Origin: Sphingomonas sp. 8AM
Lineage (GTDB): Bacteria; Pseudomonadota; Alphaproteobacteria; Sphingomonadales; Sphingomonadaceae
Assembly (NCBI RefSeq): GCF_902506455.1
Contig: NZ_LR733844.1
Coordinates: forward strand, 596,315-660,314
Direction: 5' to 3'
Length of the DNA stretch: 64,000 nucleotides
This document shows, in pieces, positions 7,889-16,782 of this stretch. The position numbers were made by a program, and so were the translations under genes. The notes under the pieces were generated by a model. It had not been told where the DNA came from. It saw only the letters and a list, made by a program, of their open reading frames with translations, and ran no database searches. How positions within the stretch are numbered: the stretch's first letter is position 1; every line of letters starts with the position of its first letter.

Positions 7889-8818
7889 TCACCGATGCGC
7901 TGCGCGACGGAGGCGGTCGTTGATCGCGACGCCGATGCCAGCCTCCGGGATCGGCGCGACGGCGATCCCCTTACCATCGCTCGCATCCGCGCGGTGGAGC
8001 GCATCGAACAACCGCGCCGCCGCTTCCTCCAGATCACCCGTCGCCGACAGCGTATCGTCCCCCTCGACCGCACCGAAACCGATCAGCCACTCCCCCGCCT
8101 CCCGCGCCAGCGCGCCCAACCGCAACGGCTTGCGCGGCGCATAATGCGTGGCGAGCTGCCCCGGTGCGCTGACATGCGCCGTTACACCCGCCGCGACCGG
8201 CAAGACCTCAAGCAGCATCTCCACCGTCACCGGCCCCGGCCGCAGGATCGTCCGCCCGGCGACGATCGTCGACTCGACCCCCGTCGCGGTCGCGCCGTCG
8301 TCGAGGATCAGCGGCACCGCGCCGCCGAGGCTCGCCGCAACATGCGCGGCGCGCGTCGGGCTGATCCCGTTGCTCGCATTGGCCGACGGCGCGGCGAGCG
8401 GCGCGCCACTCGCCGCCAGCAATGCCTGCATCGCCCGATGCGCCGGCACGCGGATGGCGATCGTGTCGAGGCCTGCGGTCACCAGCGACGCGATCCCCGC
8501 CTCCGCGCGCACCGCCAACACCAGCGTCAGCGGACCCGGCCAGAACCGCGCCGCCAGCGCACACGCATCGGCATCGAACACCGCAATCCGCTCCGCCGCC
8601 GCAAGATCGGGCACATGGACGATCAAGGGGTTGAAGCTCGGCCGCCCCTTGGCCGCATAGATGCGCGCCACCGCCGCCGAATCACGCGCGTCGGCAGCAA
8701 GTCCGTACACGGTCTCGGTCGGCACCGCGACGATACCGCCGGCACGAATAACGCCGGCGGCTTCCTCGACGGCGGCCATGCCGTAACGTCGAATGACAGG
8801 GTCTTGAGCACGCATCAC
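7889..8818 (-). CDS. L-threonylcarbamoyladenylate synthase (Sua5/YwlC type)
   Basis: This enzyme makes threonylcarbamoyl-AMP from threonine, bicarbonate and ATP, the first step of the universal t6A37 tRNA modification. The YrdC domain fills the N-terminal two thirds, with VPTETVYGLAADA, the substrate loop AAKGRPSFNPLIVHV and PSANASNGISPT. The C-terminal part holds the Sua5 extension (SAPGQLATHYAPRKPL). At 309 aa it is the long Sua5-type form, not the short TsaC form. It starts MMRAQ, so either of two adjacent ATGs is possible. It is divergent from the acyl-CoA dehydrogenase with about 35 nt between the starts. Confidence 0.9.
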   Translation of the reverse strand: MMRAQDPVIRRYGMAAVEEAAGVIRAGGIVAVPTETVYGLAADARDSAAVARIYAAKGRPSFNPLIVHVPDLAAAERIAVFDADACALAARFWPGPLTLVLAVRAEAGIASLVTAGLDTIAIRVPAHRAMQALLAASGAPLAAPSANASNGISPTRAAHVAASLGGAVPLILDDGATATGVESTIVAGRTILRPGPVTVEMLLEVLPVAAGVTAHVSAPGQLATHYAPRKPLRLGALAREAGEWLIGFGAVEGDDTLSATGDLEEAAARLFDALHRADASDGKGIAVAPIPEAGIGVAINDRLRRAAHR

Positions 8819-8852
8819 CGTCGGCTATAGCGGCTGGACAGGAGAGAGAGAA

Positions 8853-10523
8853 ATGCCCTTCGCTGCCGCCACCGCCGATCAGCGCTTCGTGCTCGACCAT
8901 GTCGTCCGGCTGGACGAGATCGCCGCCGCCGAGCGCTTCGCCGCCGCCTCGCCGGACGTGATCGAGGCGGTGCTCGAGGGCGTCGCGCAATTCGCGGCCG
9001 GCGAATGGGCGCCGCTGCTGCGCACCGGTGACACGGTCGGCGCGAAATGGACGCCGGAGGGGGTGAAGATGCCCGAGGGCTTCGCGGCCGCGTACCGCGC
9101 CTATGTCGAGGGCGGCTGGGGCACGATCGGCGTCGACGAGCAATGGGGCGGACAGGGCCTGCCGTTCGTCGTGCAGGCCGCGGTGCTGGAAACGCTTGGC
9201 ACCGCCAACATGGCGTTCGCGCTGTGCCCGACGCTGACGGTCGGCGCGATCGAGGCGATCGCGCATCACGGCTCGCCCGAGCAGCAGGCGACCTACCTCC
9301 CCAAGCTCGCGACCGGCGAATGGACCGGCACGATGAACCTGACCGAGCCGCAGGCGGGCAGCGATGTCGGCGCGCTCCGCACGACGGCCACGCCGCGTGG
9401 CGACGGCACGTTCGCGATCAAGGGCACCAAGATCTTCATCAGCTTCGGCGACCACGATCTCGCCGACAATATCGTCCACCTCGTGCTCGCACGCACCCCC
9501 GATGCGCCCGCCGGCACACGCGGCATCTCGCTGTTCCTCGTGCCGAAGGTGCGGCTCGACGGCACACCCAATGACGTGCGCGTGGTGTCGATCGAGCACA
9601 AGATGGGGCTGCACGCCTCGCCGACCTGCGTGCTGTCGTTCGGCGATCACGACGATTGCCTCGGCGAGCTGATCGGTCCCGAATTCGGCGGGATGCGCGC
9701 GATGTTCACGATGATGAACAACGCCCGCCTCAACGTCGGGCTACAGGGCGTACAGTCGGCGGAAGCGGCGACGCAGGCGGCGGTCGCCTATGCGCGCGAT
9801 CGCGTACAGGGCGCGCGCGACGGCAAGGCGGCGGCGATCGTCGAACATGCCGACGTGCGCCGGATGCTGCTGCGGATGAAGGCGCAGACGATGGCGGCGC
9901 GCGCGCTCGTCTATTACGCCTGCGGACAGGTCGATCGCGCGACGCTGGGCGACACGCGCGCGAGGGAGCGGCTGGAGGTGATGACTCCGCTCGCCAAGGC
10001 GCATGCCACCGACATCGGCAATGAGGTCGCCAGCATCGGCATCCAGATCCACGGCGGGATGGGCTATGTCGAGGAGACCGGCGCGGCGCAGTTCCTTCGC
10101 GATGCGCGGATCACCCCGATCTACGAGGGCACCAACGGCATCCAGGCCGCCGATCTGGTCGGGCGCAAGCTGGCGCTGTCGAACGGCGGCGCCTTCGCGG
10201 ACCTGATCGCGGACATGCGCGCCGAGGCGCAGGCGCCGGCGCTGGTGCGGCTGATCGACGCGTGCGAGGCGGTCGGGCGGCGGTTGCAGGGCGCGAACGC
10301 CGACGATCGCCACGCGGCGAGCTATCCGTTCCTGACGATGCTGTCGGTCGCCTCGTGCGGGTGGCTGATGGAGCGGCAGGCGCGGATCGAGGGCGCGGAT
10401 CAGGTGAAGAAGGTCACGGCGGCCTTCTATCTGGAGCAGATCGTGCCCGAGGCGCTGGGGCTGGAAGCGGCGGCGAATGCCGATGCGTCGGTGCTGTACG
10501 CGCTGCCGGCGGAAGCGTTCTAA
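8853..10523 (+). CDS. Acyl-CoA dehydrogenase, DmdC type
   Basis: This is a 556-aa flavoprotein of the large acyl-CoA dehydrogenase group that includes 3-methylmercaptopropionyl-CoA dehydrogenase DmdC. Recognisable blocks are MNLTEPQAGSDVGALRT (FAD/substrate loop), KGTKIFISFGDHD, HKMGLHASPTCVLSF, NARLNVGLQGVQ, IHGGMGYVEETGAAQ and RDARITPIYEGTNGIQA (C-terminal FAD binding with the catalytic Glu in YEGTNG). Most DmdC-like proteins act on ordinary or short-chain acyl-CoAs, so a role in dimethylsulfoniopropionate breakdown should not be assumed. A GGAGAGAGAG ribosome-binding site precedes the ATG. Confidence 0.87.
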   Translation: MPFAAATADQRFVLDHVVRLDEIAAAERFAAASPDVIEAVLEGVAQFAAGEWAPLLRTGDTVGAKWTPEGVKMPEGFAAAYRAYVEGGWGTIGVDEQWGGQGLPFVVQAAVLETLGTANMAFALCPTLTVGAIEAIAHHGSPEQQATYLPKLATGEWTGTMNLTEPQAGSDVGALRTTATPRGDGTFAIKGTKIFISFGDHDLADNIVHLVLARTPDAPAGTRGISLFLVPKVRLDGTPNDVRVVSIEHKMGLHASPTCVLSFGDHDDCLGELIGPEFGGMRAMFTMMNNARLNVGLQGVQSAEAATQAAVAYARDRVQGARDGKAAAIVEHADVRRMLLRMKAQTMAARALVYYACGQVDRATLGDTRARERLEVMTPLAKAHATDIGNEVASIGIQIHGGMGYVEETGAAQFLRDARITPIYEGTNGIQAADLVGRKLALSNGGAFADLIADMRAEAQAPALVRLIDACEAVGRRLQGANADDRHAASYPFLTMLSVASCGWLMERQARIEGADQVKKVTAAFYLEQIVPEALGLEAAANADASVLYALPAEAF

Positions 10524-10531
10524 CGTCTCGT

Positions 10532-10602
10532 CATTGCGAGCGCAGCGAAGCAATCCAGGGCGTCCTGATCCGACCCTGGATTGCTTCGCTGCGCTCGCAA
10601 TG
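10532..10602. repeat. Palindromic repeat family A, copy 4
   Basis: This full 71-nt copy has variable outer-arm bases GCGCAGCG paired by CGCTGCGC. That is a compensatory change relative to the GCGTAGCG/CGCTACGC copies. It lies in a convergent gap. Confidence 0.9.
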
Positions 10603-10611
10603 ACGGTCGGC

Positions 10612-10695
10612 GTCGTCCCGGGCTTGACCCGGGACCCCGCTTCTTCTTCGCTCACGTCGAAAGGAAGCGAGACCCCGGATCAAGTCCGGGGTGAC
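10612..10695. repeat. Palindromic repeat family B, copy 2
   Basis: The arms GTCCCGGGCTTGACCCGGGACCC and ACCCCGGATCAAGTCCGGGG flank a GCTTCTTCTTCGC / GGAAGCGA inner part. It directly follows repeat A copy 4 between the DmdC-like gene and the Ivy-like gene. Confidence 0.8.
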
Positions 10696-10705
10696 GGTGA
10701 AAGGC

Positions 10706-11194
10706 TCACTCCCCCGACGGACATCCGTTGACCGGCGCCGGCCCGGCCTTGTCGGGATACCAGCGCGCCACCCGCCGGTCCTGATCGTACAGGCACACCG
10801 CCGCGTCCGTCCCATCCGGGCGGATCGCCACCGCCCAGTTATGCGGCCCGCAATTGTGCGGCTCGCACCCGAACGCGACCAATTTGCCCTCGACCAGCGC
10901 GATCGGCGTTGCAGTCACGTCGCTGCCGAGCACCAAGGCGCGCACCTGCTTGTCGGGGACAACTGCTGCCACCGCCTCGCGCACCTGCGGCTGACGCAGG
11001 AAGCTGGGCGCACCACCCTTCGGCTCGGTCGGATATTCGCCGACATAGGCAGACAGATCGGAAGACGGCGACGACAAAGCGCTCGGCGTCGGTGACGGCG
11101 CGGTTGCGGTGGGGGTCGGCGTCGGGGCGGCAGGCTCACGCTGGCACCCGGCCAGCACAACGCCCAGCGTCAGCGGAAGAAGAAAGGCACGCAT
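10706..11194 (-). CDS. Lipoprotein resembling lysozyme inhibitor Ivy
   Basis: This is a 162-aa predicted lipoprotein. MRAFLLPLTLGVVLAGC is a signal peptide with lipobox LAGC, followed by a Pro/Thr/Ser/Ala tether of about 40 residues. The folded part contains FGCEPHNCGPHNWAVAI, which resembles the CKPHDC loop with which Ivy-family proteins plug the active site of c-type lysozymes. A DLSAYVGEYPTE block and PQVREAVAAVVP also fit the family layout. The role as a lysozyme inhibitor is inferred from this motif. The start is placed at MRAFLL, 16 nt downstream of the GntR regulator gene, so the two probably share a transcript. Confidence 0.6.
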   Translation of the reverse strand: MRAFLLPLTLGVVLAGCQREPAAPTPTPTATAPSPTPSALSSPSSDLSAYVGEYPTEPKGGAPSFLRQPQVREAVAAVVPDKQVRALVLGSDVTATPIALVEGKLVAFGCEPHNCGPHNWAVAIRPDGTDAAVCLYDQDRRVARWYPDKAGPAPVNGCPSGE

Positions 11195-11210
11195 CACCGG
11201 GGTCAAAGCG

Positions 11211-11567
11211 TCACGCCGGCGCCCGTTCCAGCAACTCGGCCGCATTCAGCCCGAGCAGCGCGATCCGCTCGCGGATGCGCGGCCATTGCTGCGCGACGAA
11301 ATCCTCGCGCTCGACGGTCCGCAAACGTTCGGCGGCGCCGGGTAGCACGAACATCCCGACCCCGCGTCGCACCTCGACATAGCCGTCGTCCTGAAAGCTC
11401 TGATACGCCTTTGCCACCGTCAAAGGGTTCGCGCCATGTTCGGCGGCGAGCGCCCGAACCGAGGGAAGCTGGTCACCCGCGCCGAACTCGCCGCGCAGGA
11501 TCGCCGCCGCGATCGTGCCGCGCAGGCGGAGATAGACGGGCGAGTCGTCGTTGCTGAGCGCTGCCAT
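11211..11567 (-). CDS. Short GntR-family regulator (YtrA-like)
   Basis: This 118-aa protein is a winged helix-turn-helix of the GntR family. DSPVYLRLRGTIAAAILRGE, GDQLPSVRALAAEHGANPLT and VAKAYQSFQDDGYVEVRRG are the canonical blocks. The C-terminal part is only about 45 residues, too small for a FadR- or HutC-type ligand domain, which fits the YtrA subfamily. YtrA regulators usually control linked ABC transporter genes; here the linked gene downstream encodes the Ivy-like lipoprotein, so autoregulation of that pair is the simplest guess. Confidence 0.87.
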   Translation of the reverse strand: MAALSNDDSPVYLRLRGTIAAAILRGEFGAGDQLPSVRALAAEHGANPLTVAKAYQSFQDDGYVEVRRGVGMFVLPGAAERLRTVEREDFVAQQWPRIRERIALLGLNAAELLERAPA

Positions 11568-11609
11568 GCTGCCTTAATACAGCATGGGGCCTGGGCTGTC
11601 GAGGCGCGC

Positions 11610-12188
11610 TCAGCCCTGCCAGTCGCTCCACAGCCGCGCCTCATCGGGACGCGGACGCTCATCGAGTTCGCGGCCGGGCGTGCCGATGAACATGAAGCCC
11701 GCGATCCGCTCCGGCGCTTCACCGAAGGCATCACGGACGCGATCCGAAAAGGCGGGCCAGCCGGTCAGCCACCCGCCCGCAAACCCATGTGCATGGACCG
11801 CATGAAGCAGGTTCATGCACGCCGCCCCCGCCGACAATTCCTGCTCCCACAACGGGATATGGCTCTCCGTCCGCGGGCTCGACAAGGCGACCACCAGTGC
11901 CGGTGCCTGCCGCGCGAATTGCTCCATCGCCTCGATCTCGGCGCGTCCCGCCGCGGGACGTTCTTCGCGATACGCGTCGACCAGCAGCGCGGCGAGTGCG
12001 TCGCGACGGTCGTCGCCGACGATCACGAACCGCCACGGCGCCAGCTTGCCATGATCGGGGGTGCGCCCGGCGATGCGGATCATCTCGACCAATTGCGCGT
12101 GATCGGGCCCCGGCGCGATCAGGTCGCGCGGCTTGCCCGAACGGCGCGTGGTCAGCAGCGAAAGCGGTGAGGAAAGGTCGTTGAACAT
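11610..12188 (-). CDS. Nitroreductase-family protein (YdjA-like)
   Basis: This 192-aa protein belongs to the FMN-dependent nitroreductase superfamily. TTRRSGKPRDL provides the N-terminal FMN phosphate contact (RRS), GRTPDHGKLAPWRFVIV is the YdjA-type block, and WEQELSAGAACMNLLHAVHAHGFAGGWLTGW is the dimer and flavin region. Length and the PDHGKLAPWRF motif match the YdjA branch. Physiological substrate is unknown. It stands 42 nt upstream of the GntR gene on the same strand and could be part of that transcript. Confidence 0.85.
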   Translation of the reverse strand: MFNDLSSPLSLLTTRRSGKPRDLIAPGPDHAQLVEMIRIAGRTPDHGKLAPWRFVIVGDDRRDALAALLVDAYREERPAAGRAEIEAMEQFARQAPALVVALSSPRTESHIPLWEQELSAGAACMNLLHAVHAHGFAGGWLTGWPAFSDRVRDAFGEAPERIAGFMFIGTPGRELDERPRPDEARLWSDWQG

Positions 12189-12317
12189 GACCCGGGTGTG
12201 GATAGGCGATGTGACAGGATATTTACAGCGCCCGCTTAACCGTTAGTCTCCGCCGCAACCTTGTTCCCCCGCGCGCCGCCGCGGGCGACGACCCATATTC
12301 TGGAGAGCTTGCCCCTC

Positions 12318-14117
12318 ATGGTGGACACCCCAACCGCGGACAGCCCGCGCGAGCCGGATATCAGTCACGTCAATCCGGCCGATGAAGCGACGTGGTTCGG
12401 CCACCCCCGCCAGCTCGCCCGGCTGTTCACGACCGAGATGTGGGAGCGGTTCGGCTTCTACGGCATGCGTGCGCTGCTCACTTTGTACCTGACGCAGCAT
12501 TTCCTGTTCGGGGACCGGCAGGCGACCGGGCTGTACGGCGGCTATACCGCGCTCGTGTACCTCACCCCGCTGATCGGCGGCTATCTCGCCGACCAGTATC
12601 TGGGCTCAAAGCGCGCGGTGAAATTCGGCGCGGTGCTGATGGCGATCGGTTATTTCACGCTCTGCTTTGGCGGTGAGACGGCCAAACCGTTCGCGACCGT
12701 CGACGGCCAGCGCTACGAGGTCGCGATCGAGAAGAACGCCGAGGGTGTCGAGACCCGCTACGTGCTCGATGGCGCGAAGCGGCTGGCGATCAAGGGCAAT
12801 GACGACGGCAGCGTCGCGCTGCTCGGCACCGACGGCCAGCCCGAACGCACCGTCGCCAGGGGCGCGTTCCAGTCGGATGGCGAGCGCAGTCCGTTCTACG
12901 TGACGGTGATGCTGCTCGCGCTGTGTCTGGTGTCTGTCGGCAACGGCTTCTTCAAACCGAACATCTCGACGATGGTCGGCGAGCTGTACCCGGTCGGCGA
13001 CCGCCGCCGCGATACCGGCTTCACGATCTTCTACATGGGGATCAACATCGGCTCGACGCTGTCGCAACTGCTGTGCCCGCTACTCGCGACGATGGTCGGC
13101 TGGTGGGCGGGCTTCGGGCTGGCGGCGATCGGAATGCTGGCGTCGTGGTCGCTGATCCAGTTCGATGGCGGGCGGCTCAACGGTTATGGCGAATCGCCGG
13201 TGCAGCCGGGTCAGCAGGACCGCGCGCTGGGCATCTATGCCGCCGCGCTGATTGGCGTGCCGATCTTCTACCTGCTGTTCACCAACCTGATGAACGCGCC
13301 CGAGCCGATCGCCGGCGCCGGGCTGATCGGCTATATCATCGCACTGCCGCTTATGGGCAAATTGCTGTTCGGCACCTTCCTGATCGCGGTGCCCGGCATC
13401 CTGATCTGGTCGTTCAAGAACGGCTCGCGCGCCGAATTTCAGATGATGCTGGCGGCAATGGTGCTGATCGTCTTCAATGTCGTATTCTGGACCCTGTTCG
13501 AACAGGCCGGGTCGAGTCTGACGCTCTACGCCGACCGCAACACCGATCTGTCGATCTTCGGATTGTTCTCGCTGTCGGCCGGGCAGACGCAGTTCTTCAA
13601 CGCCTTCTTCATCGTCGTCTTCGCGCCGATCATGGCGGCGATGTGGACGAAGCTGGCGGCGGCGGGGCGCGAACCGTCGATCCCGGTCAAGTTCGGGATC
13701 GCGCTGATGCTGGTCGGGTTCGGCTTCCTGTTCCTCGTCTTCGGCGGGCGCTTCGCTGGCGCGGACTTCAAGGTCGCGATCTGGTGGCTCGCCGGACTGT
13801 ACCTGATCCACTCGGTCGCGGAATTGTGCATCTCGCCCGTCGGGCTGTCGATGATTACGAAGCTGTCGATCGCGCGCGTCGTCGGGCTGATGATGGGCGT
13901 ATGGTTCCTGTCGGTCTCAGTGGCGCAATATGTCGCCGGGATCGTGGCGCAGGTCGCCAGCGTCGACACGGTCGGCGGGCAGGTCACCAACCTCAAGGTC
14001 AGCCTCGACACCTACAACGGCGTCTTCTGGACGATCGGCCTTGCCGCCACCGCGATTGGCCTGCTGCTGATCGCGTTGTCGCCGGTCATCCGGAAGTGGA
14101 TGCACGGTGTGCAGTAA
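12318..14117 (+). CDS. POT/PTR2-family proton-coupled peptide transporter
   Basis: This is a 599-aa proton:oligopeptide symporter of the inner membrane. The family signature EMWERFGFYGMRALL (ExxERFxxYG) is at residues 40-54, and the second signature GNGFFKPNISTMVGELY follows about 150 residues later. Some 12-14 membrane helices can be drawn. Residues about 119-190 form a soluble stretch (KPFATVDGQRYEV, YVLDGAKRLAIKG, VALLGTDGQPERTVARG) between helices 3 and 4. It looks like a small periplasmic beta-rich insertion absent from standard family members. The ATG at 12318 is chosen because the upstream frame has no similarity. A terminator follows the gene. Confidence 0.88.
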   Translation: MVDTPTADSPREPDISHVNPADEATWFGHPRQLARLFTTEMWERFGFYGMRALLTLYLTQHFLFGDRQATGLYGGYTALVYLTPLIGGYLADQYLGSKRAVKFGAVLMAIGYFTLCFGGETAKPFATVDGQRYEVAIEKNAEGVETRYVLDGAKRLAIKGNDDGSVALLGTDGQPERTVARGAFQSDGERSPFYVTVMLLALCLVSVGNGFFKPNISTMVGELYPVGDRRRDTGFTIFYMGINIGSTLSQLLCPLLATMVGWWAGFGLAAIGMLASWSLIQFDGGRLNGYGESPVQPGQQDRALGIYAAALIGVPIFYLLFTNLMNAPEPIAGAGLIGYIIALPLMGKLLFGTFLIAVPGILIWSFKNGSRAEFQMMLAAMVLIVFNVVFWTLFEQAGSSLTLYADRNTDLSIFGLFSLSAGQTQFFNAFFIVVFAPIMAAMWTKLAAAGREPSIPVKFGIALMLVGFGFLFLVFGGRFAGADFKVAIWWLAGLYLIHSVAELCISPVGLSMITKLSIARVVGLMMGVWFLSVSVAQYVAGIVAQVASVDTVGGQVTNLKVSLDTYNGVFWTIGLAATAIGLLLIALSPVIRKWMHGVQ

Positions 14118-14165
14118 TCGACATCAATCGATACGCGACAAGCGCGCGGCCTTCTGGCAGCAAGA

Positions 14166-14200
14166 CGGCGGCGACCCGACACTTCGGGCGCCGCCGTTTT
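14166..14200 (+). terminator. Rho-independent terminator after the POT gene
   Basis: The stem CGGCGGCG (14166-14173) pairs with CGCCGCCG (14189-14196), with an inner CCCG/CGGG stem and TTTT at 14197-14200. It separates the transporter from the acyl-CoA synthetase gene, whose start is only 26 nt further on. Confidence 0.8.
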
Positions 14201-14225
14201 CGTTGGTGCGTATCGGGGAGCATTG

Positions 14226-15854
14226 ATGGCTGAGTTGTTCGGATTGATGCAGGACACCGCGCTCACCGTCGACCGCTTCCTCGATCACGGCGCGACCTGG
14301 CACGGCGATCGTGAGATCGTCTCACGCGCGGCGGACGGCAGCATCACCCGCACCGATTATCGCCAGCTCCACCACACGGCCAAACAGGTTTCCGACGCGC
14401 TGCTCGCCGCCGGCATCGCGCGCGGCGACCGGGTCGCGACGCTCGGCTGGAACGGCGCGCGCCACATGGCGGCGTGGTATGGCACCACCAACATCGGCGC
14501 GGTGCTCCACACGCTCAATCCGCGGCTGTTCCCCGAACAGATCGCGTGGATCGCGGCGCATGCGGGCGACCGGCTGCTGCTCGCCGATCCCGCCTGCGCC
14601 GCGCTCGCCGCGCGGCTGGTGCGCGACGTACCGTCGATCGAACAGGTCGTGTTCCTGTGCGACCGCGCGACGCTCCCCGCGACCGACTATCCGGTGGTCG
14701 CGTTCGACGACTGGATCGCGCCGCACGCCGGCAGCGCGGCATGGGGCGGGTTCGACGAGCGGCTGGCGTGCGGGCTCTGCTACACCTCGGGCACCACCGG
14801 CGATCCCAAGGGCGTGCTCTACTCGCACCGCTCCAACTACCTGCACACGATGATGGCGTTGCAGGCCGACGCGCTGGCGCTGACGCAACGCGAGACGGTG
14901 CTGCTGGTCGTGCCGATGTACCACGCCAACGCCTGGGGTGTGGTCTATGCCGCGCCCGCGGCGGGGGCGAAGCTGGTGCTGCCCGGCGCGCGAATGGACG
15001 GCGAGTCGCTCTACGAGCTGATCGAGCAGGAGGGCGTCACCTTCTCCGCCGCGGTGCCGACCGTCTGGCAGGGGTTGCTGCAATATCTGCGCGGTACCGG
15101 GCGCGGCTTCTCGACGCTGCACCGCGTCGTGATCGGCGGCGCCGCGCCCCCGCCGGCGCTGATCCGCGCCTTTCAGGACGATTACGGGGTCGAGGTCGTG
15201 CAAGGCTGGGGGATGACGGAGACCTCGCCGCTCGCCACCTTGTCCTCGCCGACCGCCGGGGTGCTGGCGCAGCCCTATGACGAGCAGGTGCGGCGCAAGG
15301 CGATGCAGGGGCGTTTGCAGGTCGGGCTGGACTTCAGGCTGGTCGACGATGCGGGGCAGCCGCTGCCGCACGACGGCCAGACCGCCGGGCGATTGCTGAT
15401 CCGCGGCGCGACGATCACCAGCGGCTATTTCCGCGACGAGACGCCCGTCCTCGACGACGACGGCTTCTTCGATACCGGCGACGTCTCAACGATCGACCCG
15501 GCTGGCTACATGCACATCACCGACCGCGCCAAGGACATCGTGAAGTCCGGCGGCGAGTGGATCAGCTCGATCGAGATCGAGAACATCGCCAGCGGCCACC
15601 CGGCGGTGGCGATTGCGGCGGTGATCGGCGTCGCGCATCCGAAATGGGACGAGCGCCCGATCCTGCTGGTCCAGCCCGCCCCGGGGCAGACGCCCGACAA
15701 GGCGGAAATGCTCGCGTTCCTCGACGGCAAGATCGCACGCTGGTGGATGCCCGACGACGTGCTGGTGGTCGATGCGATCCCACTGGGTGCAACCGGCAAG
15801 ATCGACAAGAAGCTGCTCCGCCGCCAGTTCGGTGATTATCGCCTGCCGGAGTAA
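14226..15854 (+). CDS. Fatty acyl-CoA synthetase (AMP-binding, AlkK/DmdB-like)
   Basis: This 542-aa adenylate-forming enzyme activates a carboxylic acid to its CoA thioester. YTSGTTGDPKGVLYSHRS is the ATP P-loop motif, QGWGMTETSPLA the A5 motif, FFDTGDVSTID the A7 motif, and DRAKDIVKSGGEWIS followed by GKIDKKLLR the hinge and catalytic lysine. The block LHTLNPRLFPEQIAWIAAHA places it in the medium- or long-chain AlkK/DmdB-like group. Chain length cannot be read from sequence. The start is the ATG at 14226, directly after an in-frame TTG. It is monocistronic, preceded by the POT terminator. Confidence 0.88.
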   Translation: MAELFGLMQDTALTVDRFLDHGATWHGDREIVSRAADGSITRTDYRQLHHTAKQVSDALLAAGIARGDRVATLGWNGARHMAAWYGTTNIGAVLHTLNPRLFPEQIAWIAAHAGDRLLLADPACAALAARLVRDVPSIEQVVFLCDRATLPATDYPVVAFDDWIAPHAGSAAWGGFDERLACGLCYTSGTTGDPKGVLYSHRSNYLHTMMALQADALALTQRETVLLVVPMYHANAWGVVYAAPAAGAKLVLPGARMDGESLYELIEQEGVTFSAAVPTVWQGLLQYLRGTGRGFSTLHRVVIGGAAPPPALIRAFQDDYGVEVVQGWGMTETSPLATLSSPTAGVLAQPYDEQVRRKAMQGRLQVGLDFRLVDDAGQPLPHDGQTAGRLLIRGATITSGYFRDETPVLDDDGFFDTGDVSTIDPAGYMHITDRAKDIVKSGGEWISSIEIENIASGHPAVAIAAVIGVAHPKWDERPILLVQPAPGQTPDKAEMLAFLDGKIARWWMPDDVLVVDAIPLGATGKIDKKLLRRQFGDYRLPE

Positions 15855-15978
15855 GCCGGATCGACATCATCCCAGGCAGATCGTCGCGTTGGCCGTGCTT
15901 GCGGCCGCAGAAATAAGAGGCTGCGCGCAGCCGGGCGTTCGATGCCGGCCTCCGGGGATTGCGGCCGGCACGTCATGG

Positions 15979-16293
15979 TCACCGCGCGGCGAAGCCGATG
16001 CCGCGGTGGCGCAGCGCGAGGAGTTTGGGTTCGGCATCGTCATGCATCGTGTGCCGGCATGTCTCTTCGAGCTGCGCCGCGGCGATGCCCCGAACACCAC
16101 TCCACGGGATCCGGCAGGCATTCCGGATCATGCGATCGACCCGCTGAACAAGGCGCGCCTCGCGCTGCGGGCTTGAGAAATCACTCGCGGTGACAGGGAT
16201 GCGGGTCTGCACCCGATCCTCGGGATTCCGGGCATGGGCGGCGGCAGAAATTGACGCGAGGACGGCCGCGGCGGCGACCAGACACTTCAACAT
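15979..16293 (-). CDS. UrcA-like secreted protein
   Basis: This is a 104-aa exported protein. MLKCLVAAAAVLASISAAAHA is a clear signal peptide. The mature part has RIPVTASDFSSPQREARLVQRV followed by RNACR and, further on, ETCRHTM, matching the UrcA layout (SDLxLxxxxGxxxLxxRVxxAAxxxC...C). UrcA proteins are small periplasmic proteins of unknown function common in sphingomonads and caulobacters. The start at MLKCLV is chosen because it begins the signal peptide. It is convergent with the acyl-CoA synthetase. Confidence 0.7.
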   Translation of the reverse strand: MLKCLVAAAAVLASISAAAHARNPEDRVQTRIPVTASDFSSPQREARLVQRVDRMIRNACRIPWSGVRGIAAAQLEETCRHTMHDDAEPKLLALRHRGIGFAAR

Positions 16294-16782
16294 AAACAAA
16301 ACTCCGGCGGTGATGGCGTCTTCGCGCTGAAATTCGCCCGACAGGGCCACGCCGCCCCTGTAGATCACCTGATCCTTACAATTTTAATCATTCAGCGACA
16401 TCACACCGGGCGGATCATCGGCTTTCTGTCCTCGTCCAACCTCATTCATCGAGTAGAGTAAGGATTATCTTACGGTTTTCACAAACTTACTGCACGCTTG
16501 TTCTGATATATAGCTCACTGGACAATCGTGCAAATTCACCAAAATGAGCCATTTTTATTGGTATCAGCACATCGCTCTCTCTTACTTCTTCATGGCCAGC
16601 CTTCATTGTTTACCGCCACCAGCAAGTAACGATCCTGCCCAAGGCCACAAGAGAGCATTGATCTAGGGGCACTTTCTCGAGGCTGGCTCCACTGCGCGAT
16701 GTCGTCACGTCAGCCCCACCGTTGGAACACCCCGCCCCGCCACCTCGTTACGCCTCCGACCACCGATAACGTGAGAGAAGCA
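16294..16782. other. AT-richer intergenic region, no gene seen
   Basis: About 490 nt lie between the divergent UrcA-like and MscS genes. The part from roughly 16375 to 16640 is visibly richer in A and T than the surroundings (for example TTACAATTTTAATC and GAGCCATTTTTATTGG). Stops occur in all frames and no convincing ribosome-binding site plus frame was found. It could hold two promoters or an unrecognised RNA. A frame open from 16699 continues into the MscS gene, but its first 28 residues look non-native. Confidence 0.5.

Noticed and set aside
8853..15854. DMSP demethylation/cleavage cluster (dmdB and dmdC homologs)
   Set aside because: The two genes are 3.7 kb apart, separated by unrelated genes, and both families are widespread in general acyl-CoA metabolism. 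No dmdA or dmdD is present.
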